From NCBI GenBank assembly GCA_937888775.1, contig CALAQT010000089.1, positions 31,236 through 95,235 of the forward strand: a stretch of DNA of 64,000 bases. Reading direction: 5' to 3'. Position 1 is the first letter of the stretch; the number at the start of each line of letters is the position of its first letter. The position numbers and the translations under genes are program-made. Below are positions 33,283-42,124 of this stretch, one piece after another. The DNA is from an uncultured Actinomycetes bacterium. Lineage in GTDB: Bacteria > Actinomycetota > Thermoleophilia > Solirubrobacterales > Solirubrobacteraceae. The notes beneath the pieces are model-generated. The model was not told the DNA's origin. It saw nothing but the letters and a program-made list of their open reading frames with translations, and made no database searches.

Positions 33283-33612
33283 ACGCAATAGAGACAGTGA
33301 CGGCGATGGCGCCTGTCGCTTGCTGGGGACCGTCACCATGGCGAGGCAGCTAACGTCCCAGATGCTTGCTGAGACGCGTCAGACAAGCAAACGCCTGAGC
33401 AGGACACGTCGTCGCGGGTACGGACGGCGTCGGCCAGCGGTTCGGTCAGCACCGGCCGCTCGTGGTACCGCTCCGACGGCAGCATCGGGGCGGCGAGCGC
33501 CGCCCGCCAGGATGGGGAGAGCGGCCATTGCCCGCGAGCCGGCGGAAGGCCCCGCACGGGCTGACGCGGACCCTGTCAGGCATCGAGGGTCTTGTCCGCG
33601 GGGGAAGCGCTG

Positions 33613-34345
33613 ATGAACATCGCCCTGGACGTCGACTTCTTGGCGGTTGCGGCTCAGCGCCTGGGGGCACCTGTTCCCCCGGCTGCCCCAGCAGCCCGGC
33701 TACTGGAAACGACGCCAACGACTCGCGGACACGATCGAATGGCTGATCGGTGTCTTCGCCCAGGATTGCCCTGGCTATGACGACAACCTCGTGCTGCTGG
33801 ACTCCACGCCGGTGGAGTGCGGCCGGTCGCTGGAAACGGTCCGCCGTTCGCAGCTGCCCGACGCCTGCGGCTATGGGTACTGCCGCAGCCACAGCCGGTG
33901 GTTTTGGGGGATGCGACTGCACCTCCTGGCCGCGCCGGACGGCACCCCCCGCGCGGCGATCCTCGCTCCCGCAGACCAAAAAGAACGCGACGTCGCGATG
34001 CGACTGCTGCCGATCGGCTTGCGTGGCGGGGAGACGATCATCGCCGACAAAGGCTACGCCGGCAAAGAGTTCGCGGCCACCGTCCACGAGCGCCACGACG
34101 CGATCGTGCTCACGCCCCGACGAGCCGACGAGCCCGGCCGCGGCCCGCATCTCGCACCGATCCGCCAACGCATCGAATCGATCTTCTGGACTCTCAAAGA
34201 CCAGCTCGAACTCGAACGCCACGCCCGAACCCTGCACGGCCTCCGTGCCCGGATCGCGACCAAGCTCCTCGCGCTCGCCGCCGGCGCCTGGCTCAACCAC
34301 CACCTCGGGCGTCCCAGCCGCGCCTTTGCTGACCTCGCTCGCTAA
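33613..34345 (+). pseudogene. second IS982-like transposase, 5'-truncated and frameshifted
   Basis: Similarity starts at DFLAVAAQRLG (about 33640) and, after one extra G in the five-G run at 33663-33667, continues in the next frame. That part includes HLFPRLPQQPGYWKRRQRLA, NLVLLDSTPVECGRSLETVR, ETIIADKGYAGKEFAATVHE and RQRIESIFWTLKDQLELERH. The catalytic Asp, Asp and Glu are all present, but the first 80 or so residues seen in the intact neighbour are missing. The right end retains TCATCTA at 34363-34369, like the terminal repeat of the intact copy, and the left end is lost. It is clearly diverged from the intact copy, so it is an older insertion. Confidence 0.8.
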
Positions 34346-34369
34346 CCCAACCGCGGAATAAGTCATCTA

Positions 34370-34516
34370 GCGGCGCTGACTGCGACCCTGCTCCTGTTCG
34401 TGCCCCTGCACGGCGGCGAGAGCCACACTCCCCAGGAGGGAGCCGAGATGGCCGAGATCGTCCAGGCGGTCAACCTGTCCGAGGCGGTGTTGCGCAGCAC
34501 GCCTGGTCGGGCATGA
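34370..34516 (+). pseudogene. 3' remnant of a host gene cut by the IS982 relic
   Basis: Directly after the TCATCTA end of the IS982 relic, an open frame without a start encodes 48 residues (ALTATLLLFVPLHGGESHT, EGAEMAEIVQAVNLSEAV) to TGA 34514. It opens with a hydrophobic stretch and ends polar, like the C-terminus of a membrane protein. I cannot name the family. The simplest reading is that the IS insertion deleted or displaced the rest of the gene. Confidence 0.4.
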
Positions 34517-34576
34517 AGCAGCCGGGCCGACGCCCTTGACCGGGCTCGGATTCTGATGTCATAATGGCAACACGCG

Positions 34577-35377
34577 ATGGTAACCAGAGGAACAAGCCTC
34601 CGGCGCGGGCTCCAGATACTGCTCGCGCTTGGCTCGGACGCCGCGCTCGCCGAGGGCGGGCTCGGGGTTACCCAGGTCGCCGCGCTCACCGGGCACGAGA
34701 AGAGCCAAGTCTCGCGAACCCTCGCCACGCTGACCGAATACGGGCTCGTCGAGCGGTCGCCCACGGCTCGCGGGTACCGGCTCGGCTGGGAGTGCTTCAC
34801 GCTCGCCGCCCGCGCCGGTGAGCCCCGCCTGATCGAGGACGCGCGGATCACCTTGGCGCAGCTTGTCGACGAGGTGGGCGAGGCTGCTTATCTCTCCGCG
34901 TTGCGCGGTGCCGAGGTCCTCACCCTGCTGACGCAGCCAACGACACACGCGATCGCCGCACAAAGCTGGGTGGGACGAAGGATCCCCGCCTATTGCACCT
35001 CCTCCGGACGTGCACTGCTCCTCGACCACAACCGGGGCGCGCTCCTGGAGCTGTTGGGGTCAGAGCAGTTTCCGTCCTGCGGCTCGAACGCCCCGGCCGA
35101 CGTAGGCGAGCTCGAGCGGAGGATCCGCCGGGGCCGGCAGGTCGGCTACATGGTGGCCGACGAGGAATCCGAGCCGGGCCTGGTGGCGGTGGCGGCACCG
35201 ATCCGCGATTTCACCGGCCGAGTGGTCGCGGCGATCAACGTCTCAGCCCCGAAGTTCCGCCTTGGAAGCCGCCTGCATCCGACTGGCGAACTGGTCCGGG
35301 CTGCCGCCGAGCACCTGTCGGAAGCCCTCGGCGCGCCGGGCAGCCCACACGCCATCCGTCAAGCGGTCTCTGAATGA
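34577..35377 (+). CDS. IclR-family transcriptional regulator
   Basis: IclR regulators have an N-terminal winged helix and a C-terminal effector domain. Here the winged helix spans residues 1-70 (SLRRGLQILLALGSDAALAE, GHEKSQVSRTLATLTEYGLV, RGYRLGWECFTLAARAG). The effector domain follows with SWVGRRIPAYCTSSGRALLL, GYMVADEESEPGLVAVAAPI and VVAAINVSAPKFRL. Length 266 is standard. ATG 34577 is used; CATAAT about 15 bp upstream may be a -10 box. The gene lies 145 bp upstream of the quaternary-amine importer operon on the same strand and is its likely regulator. Confidence 0.92.
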   Translation: MVTRGTSLRRGLQILLALGSDAALAEGGLGVTQVAALTGHEKSQVSRTLATLTEYGLVERSPTARGYRLGWECFTLAARAGEPRLIEDARITLAQLVDEVGEAAYLSALRGAEVLTLLTQPTTHAIAAQSWVGRRIPAYCTSSGRALLLDHNRGALLELLGSEQFPSCGSNAPADVGELERRIRRGRQVGYMVADEESEPGLVAVAAPIRDFTGRVVAAINVSAPKFRLGSRLHPTGELVRAAAEHLSEALGAPGSPHAIRQAVSE

Positions 35378-35522
35378 AATCGATCCTCGACGCGGGGCAG
35401 CGCGTCGGTTGAGCCCTCTGCGTTCACCGTTCGGTAACCTGCACGCCTCTGGCGAGTGGGACCTCGGCGACGACGGTCCACTGCAAACAGCAGGTACAGT
35501 CGCCACCACCAAGGGAGAGAAG

Positions 35523-36494
35523 ATGCAATCTGTGTTAAGGCGTGCGCTCGCGAGCAGCGGGATCCTATTCACAGTGGTGGCGTTGGCCGCGTGCGGGAGC
35601 TCCTCGTCGTCTTCCTCGTCAGGCAGCTCGTCGTCTGGGTCAAGCTCGAGCTCCGCTGGTGGTGCCGCGCTGCCGGGCAAGGGAAAGCCGCCGATCACCA
35701 TCGGCGACAAGAACTTCACCGAGGAGTTCGTCCTCGGTGACCTCTACGCCCAGGCGCTCCAGGCCAAGGGCTACACGGTCAACCTCAAGCCCAACATCGG
35801 CAGCTCCGAGCTCACCTTTAAGGCGCTCACCTCGGGACAGATCGACATGTACCCCGAGTACACAGGGGTCATCCTCAGCGTGCTCGCCATGCAGACCCGG
35901 CGGCCGGCGAGCGAGAATGCCGCATACGCGGGGGCCCAGAAGTTCGTGCAGGCCCGTGGGTTCACGCTGCTGGACAAGACGCCGTTCTTCGACGCCGACG
36001 CGATGATCACCCTGAAGCCGTTCGCGCAGAAGAACCACCTCGTCACGCTCGGGGACCTCAAGAAGCTCAAGTCGTTCTCGCTCGGCGCGCCGCCCGAGAA
36101 CAAGACCCGCTACGAGGGCCTGGTCGGCATGCGGGAGGCCTACGGGATCACCAACGTGCAATTCACCCCCCTGACGATCGGGCTTCAGTACTCGGCGCTG
36201 GACAAGGGCAGCGTCGATACGGCCAACGCGTTCACCACCGACGGTCAGCTCCAGAGCGGAAAATACGTGGTACTGACCGATACCAAGCACATCTACGGCT
36301 ACCAGAACGTGGCCCCGATGGTCTCCAACAAGCTGCTGGCGCGCGAGGGACCCGCGTTCGCCCAGACGCTCAACGCCGTCAGCGCCAAGCTCACCACCCA
36401 CGTCATGCAGCAGCTCAACGCCGCGGTCGTCATCGACAAGGTCGATCCAGCCACCGTGGCGAGCAAGTTCCTGAAGGCCAACGGACTGGGCTAG
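35523..36494 (+). CDS. glycine betaine-type ABC transporter substrate-binding lipoprotein (OpuC/ProX-like)
   Basis: Quaternary-amine binding proteins of this type capture glycine betaine, choline, carnitine or related osmolytes outside the membrane. The 323-residue protein has a signal peptide with lipobox VVALAACGSS (cysteine near residue 24) and a serine-rich linker of about 25 residues. The OpuAC domain follows, with ITIGDKNFTEEFVLGDLYAQ, NIGSSELTFKALTSGQIDMY and PEYTGVILSVLAMQ. Aromatic cage residues are plausible but cannot be fixed by eye. ATG 35523 is preceded by GGGAGAGAAG. It is first in an operon with an ATPase and two permeases. Confidence 0.93.
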   Translation: MQSVLRRALASSGILFTVVALAACGSSSSSSSSGSSSSGSSSSSAGGAALPGKGKPPITIGDKNFTEEFVLGDLYAQALQAKGYTVNLKPNIGSSELTFKALTSGQIDMYPEYTGVILSVLAMQTRRPASENAAYAGAQKFVQARGFTLLDKTPFFDADAMITLKPFAQKNHLVTLGDLKKLKSFSLGAPPENKTRYEGLVGMREAYGITNVQFTPLTIGLQYSALDKGSVDTANAFTTDGQLQSGKYVVLTDTKHIYGYQNVAPMVSNKLLAREGPAFAQTLNAVSAKLTTHVMQQLNAAVVIDKVDPATVASKFLKANGLG

Positions 36495-36558
36495 GGGGCG
36501 CCGACGTGCTCGGACCGACTGCCAGGGACCGGCGCACCGCGAGGGGAGACTGATCCGG

Positions 36559-37701
36559 ATGCCGGATCAGTCTCCCGCCGAGCCCGCCCGGACCGAGCGG
36601 AACTCCGCGGCCGCGGCGCTCGAGTTCCGGAACGTGAGCAAGCGCTATCCGGGCGGGGAGCGACCCGTCCTCGTCGACCTCTCGTTCGAGGTGCCTGCGG
36701 GCGAGATCTGCGTCCTGGTCGGCCCCTCGGGGTGCGGCAAGACCACGGCAATGCGGATGGTCAACCGCATGATCGACATCACCGAGGGCGACATCCTGCT
36801 GGACGGCGAGAGCGTCCGCAAACGCGCTCCGGCCGAGCTCAGGCGCCACATCGGCTACGTGATCCAGCAGATCGGCCTGTTCCCGCACCTCTCGATCGGT
36901 GACAACATCGCCACCGTGCCGCGTCTGCTGGGCTGGGACCGCAAGCGGGTCCAGGCCCGGGTGGTGGAGCTGCTCGAGCTGATCTCGCTGCCCCCTGAGA
37001 CGCGCGAGCGTTATCCGGCCGAGGTTTCGGGCGGCCAGCGCCAGCGGGTGGGGGTGGCCCGAGCGCTCGCCGCCGATCCGCCCCTGATGCTGATGGATGA
37101 GCCGTTCGGGGCGATCGATCCGATCACCCGCGAGCGCCTCCAGAACGAGTTCCTGCGCCTGCAGCAGGACATCCGCAAGACGATCGTCTTCGTCACCCAT
37201 GACATCGACGAGGCGATCAAGATGGGCGACCGGATCGCGATCCTGCGCGAGGGCGGGGTGCTGGTGCAGTTCGATACCCCGGAGCGGATCCTCGAGGCGC
37301 CGGCTGACGACTTCGTGGCCCGGTTCGTGGGCCTCGACCGCGGCCTCAAGCGCCTGTCGCTGTCCACGCTCAGCGACCTGTCGCTCGAGGCTCCGGAGTG
37401 CCTACCCGACGGCACCCCGGCTAAGGGACGGGCCGATCCCAACCGGGTGGTGTTCGTCGACGACGGCGGCCGGCCGGTCGGGCGCATGGGCATCGACGGA
37501 GCGCCCGAGCCGATCGGGACGACCGGCGATCCGCACACCTCGCTGCGCGATGCCCTGTCGCTGATAATGAGCGACGGCAACCGTCCCCTGGTGGTGGTCG
37601 ACGCCGACGGCGCCGTGGCGGGGCTGGCGCGGATCGAGGTGATCGCCGGTGCGCTGGCGGTCGGCAACGGGAACCGCGCAGCGACGGAGCGCGGTCCGTG
37701 A
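36559..37701 (+). CDS. glycine betaine-type ABC transporter ATPase with C-terminal CBS region
   Basis: This 380-residue ATPase energises the importer. Walker A is LVGPSGCGKTTAMRMVNRMI, the Q-loop is YVIQQIGLFPHLSIGDNI, the signature is VSGGQRQRVGVARALAADPP, and Walker B is LMLMDEPFGAIDPITRERL, followed by the FVTHDIDEAIKMGDRIAIL switch. After residue 270 a CBS-like region (TSLRDALSLIMSDGNRPLVV, VVDADGAVAGLARIEVI) is present. In OpuA/OpuC systems such modules sense ionic strength or cyclic di-AMP. The product fits OpuCA/ProV. It overlaps the first permease gene by a few bases. Confidence 0.94.
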   Translation: MPDQSPAEPARTERNSAAAALEFRNVSKRYPGGERPVLVDLSFEVPAGEICVLVGPSGCGKTTAMRMVNRMIDITEGDILLDGESVRKRAPAELRRHIGYVIQQIGLFPHLSIGDNIATVPRLLGWDRKRVQARVVELLELISLPPETRERYPAEVSGGQRQRVGVARALAADPPLMLMDEPFGAIDPITRERLQNEFLRLQQDIRKTIVFVTHDIDEAIKMGDRIAILREGGVLVQFDTPERILEAPADDFVARFVGLDRGLKRLSLSTLSDLSLEAPECLPDGTPAKGRADPNRVVFVDDGGRPVGRMGIDGAPEPIGTTGDPHTSLRDALSLIMSDGNRPLVVVDADGAVAGLARIEVIAGALAVGNGNRAATERGP

Positions 37702-38507
37702 TGGGACTTGTGATCGCCGCCGGCGGGGCGCCGGTGCTCCCCAACTTCGGGAGTGGCATTAGTGCGTGCGAGCGCAACAACGGACTCTTCTGCTGGCATT
37801 GGTTCACCCAGCACTGGAGTAGCACGTTCGCCCCCGCCCTCCTCCAGCACATCGTGCTGGTGCTGATCGCGGTCAGCATCGGCTTCGTGATCGCATTCTC
37901 GCTGGCGCTGCTCGCCTACCGGGTGCGCTGGCTGGAGTCCCCGATCGCTGGCGTCTCGAGCTTGCTGTACACGATCCCCAGCCTGGCGCTGTTCCAGATC
38001 CTCGTGGGGTTCACCGGGCTGACGCGCTTAACGGTCGAGATCGGGCTCGTCTCCTATACCCTGCTGCTGCTGTTTCGCAACATCATCACGGGGCTGCGAG
38101 AGGTGCCTCAGGAGGTGCGCGACGCCGCCCGCGGAATGGGCCTGACCCAGCGCCAGATCCTGACGCGGATTGACCTGCCGCTCGCCGTTCCGGCGATCTT
38201 CGCCGGCCTGCGGGTGGCCACCGTGACCACGATCAGCTTGGCCACCGTGGCGGCGATCGTCGGCATCAACGAGGGGCTGGGTGTGCCGATCTTCGATGCG
38301 ATCCAGCGCGTCAACTTCAAGACCGAGTTCATCGCCGCCGCCGTGCTGGCGATCGGGCTCGCGTGGGTCGCCGACCTGCTCCTGGTGCTGCTCCAGCGCC
38401 TGGTCGCGCCGTGGGCGGCGCGCCGTCGCTCCTCGCTGGTCCCCCGGGCTGTGGTGCGCGCCGTGACGCGGCGTCCACGCCCGATCTCCACCGTGCGGGG
38501 GGCCTGA
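37701..38507 (+). CDS. glycine betaine-type ABC transporter permease 1
   Basis: This is an integral membrane permease of the OpuCB/OpuCD type, 268 residues. After an N-terminal stretch (PNFGSGISACERNNGLFCWH) come about five helices and the BPD_transp_1 coupling motif EVPQEVRDAARGMGLTQRQI. IDLPLAVPAIFAGLRVATVT and AAIVGINEGLGVPIFDAIQR follow. The ATG at 37701 overlaps the ATPase stop; a GTG one codon earlier is equally possible. It forms a pair with the next permease. Confidence 0.92.
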   Translation: MGLVIAAGGAPVLPNFGSGISACERNNGLFCWHWFTQHWSSTFAPALLQHIVLVLIAVSIGFVIAFSLALLAYRVRWLESPIAGVSSLLYTIPSLALFQILVGFTGLTRLTVEIGLVSYTLLLLFRNIITGLREVPQEVRDAARGMGLTQRQILTRIDLPLAVPAIFAGLRVATVTTISLATVAAIVGINEGLGVPIFDAIQRVNFKTEFIAAAVLAIGLAWVADLLLVLLQRLVAPWAARRRSSLVPRAVVRAVTRRPRPISTVRGA

Positions 38508-38511
38508 GCTG

Positions 38512-39267
38512 GTGCCCTTCGCCGACGCCGGCCTGGGTCAGCAGTTCCTGGACTCGTTCACGTTCATGGGTAACAACCTGAGCCGCCTGCTGGACGACAC
38601 CTTGGGGACGCTCGAGCTCAGTGGCGCGGCCCTGGGCGTGGCGCTGGCGATCACGCTGCCGCCCGCGGTGTGGCTCGGCCACCTGCACCGTGGGTCGGGC
38701 GTGGCGATCCGCACCGCCAACCTCGGACGCTCGCTGCCCGAGCTCGCACTGATCGCGATCTTCCTCGCGTTCTTCGGCATTGGCTTCGTCAACGTGATGC
38801 TGGCGCTCGTGATCGTCGGCATCCCGCCGATCCTCGCCAACGCGTTCACCGCCGTCGACGGTGTCGAGCCCGATGTGGTCGACGCCGCGCGCGGCATGGG
38901 TATGAGTCCGCTCGCGGTACTGCTCAAGGTCGAGATTCCCCTGGCGCTGCCGTTGATGTTCGCGGGGATCCGCACCTCGGTGCTGTTCATCATCGGAGCC
39001 TCGCCGCTGGCGGCCATCGCCGGCGGGGCCGGGTTGGGCGAGATCATCGTCAACCAGGCGAGCTACGGGTTCGCGGGCGTGCTCGCCGCGTCGCTGTGGG
39101 TATCGGCGCTCGCGCTGCTGATCCAGGGCCTGTTTGCGCTTCTACAGCGCGTGCTCACGCCCGCCGGCCTCAAGGTCGGGGCGCGCGCCGCCGGACTGCC
39201 GGGCGGGATCGACGTCGGGGTGGCCGACGCCGAACGTGGGACCGTCATGGAAGCGAATGTGGCGTAG
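38512..39267 (+). CDS. glycine betaine-type ABC transporter permease 2
   Basis: The second OpuC-type permease has 251 residues, with the coupling motif EPDVVDAARGMGMSPLAVLL and the conserved segments KVEIPLALPLMFAGIRTSVL and IAGGAGLGEIIVNQASYGFA. GTG 38512 lies 4 bp after the first permease stop. The C-terminal tail (RAAGLPGGIDVGVADAERGT) is hydrophilic. With the two-permease arrangement the importer is of the OpuC, not OpuA, layout. Confidence 0.92.
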   Translation: MPFADAGLGQQFLDSFTFMGNNLSRLLDDTLGTLELSGAALGVALAITLPPAVWLGHLHRGSGVAIRTANLGRSLPELALIAIFLAFFGIGFVNVMLALVIVGIPPILANAFTAVDGVEPDVVDAARGMGMSPLAVLLKVEIPLALPLMFAGIRTSVLFIIGASPLAAIAGGAGLGEIIVNQASYGFAGVLAASLWVSALALLIQGLFALLQRVLTPAGLKVGARAAGLPGGIDVGVADAERGTVMEANVA

Positions 39268-39356
39268 CGACCGTCCGTTCCCGTTCCCGTTCCCGTCGCC
39301 GTGGCCGCGCGGGCGCAGCTCTCAACCGTCAGACCTCTTGGACCTCAGCCTTACCT

Positions 39357-39986
39357 TCACGCGAGCTCTCGCGGGGAACCGACTCCGGCCAACGCGAGGA
39401 AGTTGCGCAGCACCCGCGCCCCGTCGGGGTGCTGCCTGGTGAATCGCTCTGGGTGAAACTGCGTTCCCCACCAGCGGCGTTCGCGCGCCCGCACCGCCTC
39501 CACCGCGCAGTCGTCGCTGCGCGCAAGCACTTCAAAGTCGTCGGGCAGCGTGACAACGTCGCAGGAATGGTGCTCGTAGGCCACCGTGGTCAGCCCGAGC
39601 CCCCCCAGCAGATCCCCGCCTTCCAGGACGTTGACTCTCCCGTATCCGACCGCCGGGCGCTCCCGCGGCCCGATCGCTCCGCCGGCAAAGATCGTCTGAA
39701 GCTGCATCCCGGCGCAGATCCCCAGCACGGGTCCGTCGAAGCGCTCCACGCTCTCGCCAAGGCGAGCCAGGGCGTCGGGATCGTGCCGCGCCCACGGTGC
39801 AAACGATCCGCTGAGGATCAGCGCGGCGGCGGCGAAGTGGCCTGAGTCGCGGTAATGCCGGCTGTGTACCGGCACGCCGGCGAGCCGCTCGATCCGCCTC
39901 CGGATGACCTCGTAGTGGCGCTCGAGCGCCCGGGTCATGGCAGGCGGATGCTCAGTGATCACGAAGTCGACGACCGCTGTCGTCAT
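39357..39986 (-). CDS. class I glutamine amidotransferase-like protein
   Basis: This 209-residue protein has the triad glutamine amidotransferase fold. The nucleophile is in PVLGICAGMQLQTIFAGGAI and the His/Glu pair in WWGTQFHPERFTRQHPDG. ATG 39986 (TTAVVDFVITEHPPAM) is chosen; upstream codons overlap the methyltransferase gene and look non-coding. It resembles stand-alone GATase1 proteins that hydrolyse gamma-glutamyl compounds or supply ammonia to a partner, but no synthetase partner is visible here. It follows the homocysteine methyltransferase gene by 29 bp and is probably in one operon with it. Confidence 0.82.
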   Translation of the reverse strand: MTTAVVDFVITEHPPAMTRALERHYEVIRRRIERLAGVPVHSRHYRDSGHFAAAALILSGSFAPWARHDPDALARLGESVERFDGPVLGICAGMQLQTIFAGGAIGPRERPAVGYGRVNVLEGGDLLGGLGLTTVAYEHHSCDVVTLPDDFEVLARSDDCAVEAVRARERRWWGTQFHPERFTRQHPDGARVLRNFLALAGVGSPRELA

Positions 39987-40015
39987 CGGCGTCAGCGTAC
40001 CGACGCCCGCAGCCG

Positions 40016-41065
40016 TCAGAGCCTGGGGGCGTAGTCGAGGTTGCGCTGCTTGAGACCGGGGTTGGTTCCGAGGAACGCGTGTCGTGACATGTCCGGGCTG
40101 TAGCGGCTGGCCGGGGGGGTGCGGCCAAGCGCTTCGGCGACAGCGCGGATGTGGTGCGGGGCCGCCCCGCAGCAAACACCCAGGTAGCCAACGCCGAGCT
40201 CGTGCGCCGCACGGGCGAACTCGCCCAGCTCGTAGCGGTTGCAGGTAAAGGGGTCAAGCGCCGTCGGGAACGGGCGTCCGCCCGGCAGGCAATCGCAGCC
40301 AGGGTCGGTCAGTGACTGAAAGCTGGGCTCGGCGTCGTGCGTGCGGTAGGGAACGGGCAGCGCGGCGACGTGGCCGGACACGGCCTCGCGGATGGCCGGC
40401 AGGAAGGGCAGCATCGTGCGCGGCCCCCGGATGCAATTGAGGCCGACGACGTCGGCCCCGGCAGCCTCCAGGCGCCGGCACGCTTCCTCGGGCGTCCACC
40501 CTTCGCGGGTTACCGGCTCGCGGTGGATGGCCAGCGTCACCACGGCGGGGAGCCCGGTCTGCTGAATGACCTCGGTCGCCAGCAGAGCCTCCTGCGCCCA
40601 GGAGAACGTCTCGCCGACGATGAAGTCGGCGCCCGCGTCCACCGCCCACGCGACCTGCTCTTCGAACATTCCCCGAACCGCAGCCTGCGTCGCCCCATCG
40701 GTGGGGTCATAGACGTTCGTGTTGCAGATATCGCCGGCCAGTAGCGTACCGGTGCGGCGGGCGACGTCACCGGCGATCGCCAGCGCCTGGCGGTTGATCG
40801 TCTCGAGTGCGTCCTCCTTGTCGATCAGGCGCAGCTTCTCGCGGTGGGCGTAGTAGGTGAACGCCTGCACCACATCCGAGCCGGCATGGACGAACTCCTC
40901 GTGGAGCTGAGCCACGAGCTCGGGGTGCTCGAGCACGACCTCCGGTACGAATGCACCGGCTTGCAGGTAGCCGCGCCGCTCGAGCTCGAAGAGGTAACCC
41001 TCAGCGCAAATGACCGGCCCGCTCGCCAACCGTGCCAGCAGGCCATCCGTCCGTGCGTCAGCCAT
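40016..41065 (-). CDS. homocysteine S-methyltransferase-family protein, betaine-homocysteine methyltransferase-like
   Basis: This family transfers a methyl group from a donor to homocysteine, giving methionine, using a zinc bound by three cysteines. The 349-residue protein has VICAEGYLFELERRGYLQAG, FTYYAHREKLRLIDKEDALE and the zinc ligands in VVGLNCIRGP and GVCCGAAPHHIRAVAEAL. The length and the VVQAFTYY/ADFIVGETF blocks fit BHMT rather than the shorter S-methylmethionine enzymes. Its neighbour across the gap is a glycine betaine-type importer, which supports betaine as methyl donor. ATG 41065 is the start. Confidence 0.85.
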   Translation of the reverse strand: MADARTDGLLARLASGPVICAEGYLFELERRGYLQAGAFVPEVVLEHPELVAQLHEEFVHAGSDVVQAFTYYAHREKLRLIDKEDALETINRQALAIAGDVARRTGTLLAGDICNTNVYDPTDGATQAAVRGMFEEQVAWAVDAGADFIVGETFSWAQEALLATEVIQQTGLPAVVTLAIHREPVTREGWTPEEACRRLEAAGADVVGLNCIRGPRTMLPFLPAIREAVSGHVAALPVPYRTHDAEPSFQSLTDPGCDCLPGGRPFPTALDPFTCNRYELGEFARAAHELGVGYLGVCCGAAPHHIRAVAEALGRTPPASRYSPDMSRHAFLGTNPGLKQRNLDYAPRL

Positions 41066-41629
41066 AGATTTAACTCCGTCTTTCAGCGATCTTAAAGCAC
41101 CTGTATTGCTGTCAGCGCAACCTGCGTTGCATTACTGCGAAGCAGAGTTGGGAGAGCCTAGCATTCCCAGCCACAGGATTCGACCGTCAGCGTTAGCTTG
41201 CCGGCCGTCTGACGCCGTGTAGCTGCAACCCGCCGTGGAGGGTATGCAACCCAGCTGCCCGTCGCCGCGGTCCTGTGTCCATTGTCAGCACTTCAGGATC
41301 GGCCGGGCGTCCTTACCCGCCAGGGATGGCCTGACCAGGGCCCAGACCCGGAAGACCGCCTCATGTATCTCCCAGGTCTCGTGGGCGAGCAACCGCAAGC
41401 AGAGCATCGCGCCGGGCAGCTGCTCACCCCAGGGCGGGGGTCGTCTAGCAGCGGAGCAGAAGTGCGGGGTTTCGATTAGTGGAAGTCCGAGCTTGCGGCT
41501 GCTCGGGGTTCCGGCAACAGCGGCGCGGCGCTCCCTCCGGGACGGCGGCCCCTGCTTATGGCGAGAAGGAGGTCGCCTGCAGCGCCTTGGTGGGCGTCCC
41601 CCTTTCGGCTCAGCACGCGTACGCCGCCG
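41066..41629. other. intergenic region without a supported gene
   Basis: Open frames on the plus strand (from 41235 and 41479) have scattered cysteines, no ribosome binding sites and no family resemblance. The AT-richer stretch at 41066-41165 just upstream of the methyltransferase start is the probable promoter region of that gene. I see no RNA gene. Confidence 0.4.
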
Positions 41630-41992
41630 TCACGGTAGAGCTGAGCACGACGGCGGTCCCCGCTGAGGAGCGGCGGTACGCGGATGTCGGCTCGGCTGGC
41701 GCCACGCGGTGGCTGCGGACTGGACTGGGCGCGCGAGCGTCTTGGGCGGGCGAGGCCGAAGGAGCCAATCGGGCAGGAACGCCAGTGGCAGCACGACGAG
41801 CTCGAACGCGACCAGGCAGCCGAGCATCCAGGTGAGAATGCGGCGCGGGTCGGCGCCGGGTGCTAGCCGGCCGACCACGCCAGCGGCGATGAGCGCGAAG
41901 CCCGCGATCGTGGCGATCAGCTGGGCGAGCTCCACCGCTCCCGCCCGCGCCGGCGCGGCCGCCCGAATCGGGCTCGTGTTCTGCGATCTCAC
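41630..41992 (-). CDS. small hypothetical membrane protein
   Basis: The minus-strand ORF encodes 120 residues with two clear hydrophobic helices (LIATIAGFALIAAGVVGRLA at about residues 24-43 and MLGCLVAFELVVLPLAFLPD at about 56-75). Basic residues lie between and after them; the last 40 residues are Pro/Arg-rich and may be non-coding. A start inside the frame, such as the GTG encoding VELAQ, would give a shorter and better protein. It has no neighbours in an operon and no recognised family, so the call rests on the hydrophobic pattern alone. Confidence 0.4.
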   Translation of the reverse strand: MRSQNTSPIRAAAPARAGAVELAQLIATIAGFALIAAGVVGRLAPGADPRRILTWMLGCLVAFELVVLPLAFLPDWLLRPRPPKTLARPVQSAATAWRQPSRHPRTAAPQRGPPSCSALP

Positions 41993-42124
41993 CCGCTCCG
42001 CGACGCAGCGATGGCGCGCCGAGCGCCGCTGCGGGCTACGCCAGCGGCAACGCCGTCACCGCGCCAGGCGTCCAACCGCCGATCGCCGGCCGCTAGCTCG
42101 ATACCGCAGGCCTACACTTGAGCC

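Noticed and set aside
33446..34366. Minus-strand ORF of 306 codons across the IS982 relic
   Set aside because: It is the antisense of the transposase relic; the plus-strand frames carry the Asp/Asp/Glu motifs.
39268..39356. Short CCCGTT hexamer run after the second permease gene considered as a regulatory repeat
   Set aside because: Only three or four imperfect copies between convergent genes, with no symmetry or hairpin; likely simple-sequence noise.
41235..41835. Two overlapping plus-strand ORFs in the spacer
   Set aside because: No ribosome binding sites, random-looking composition with scattered Cys/Ser/Arg, and no family motif.
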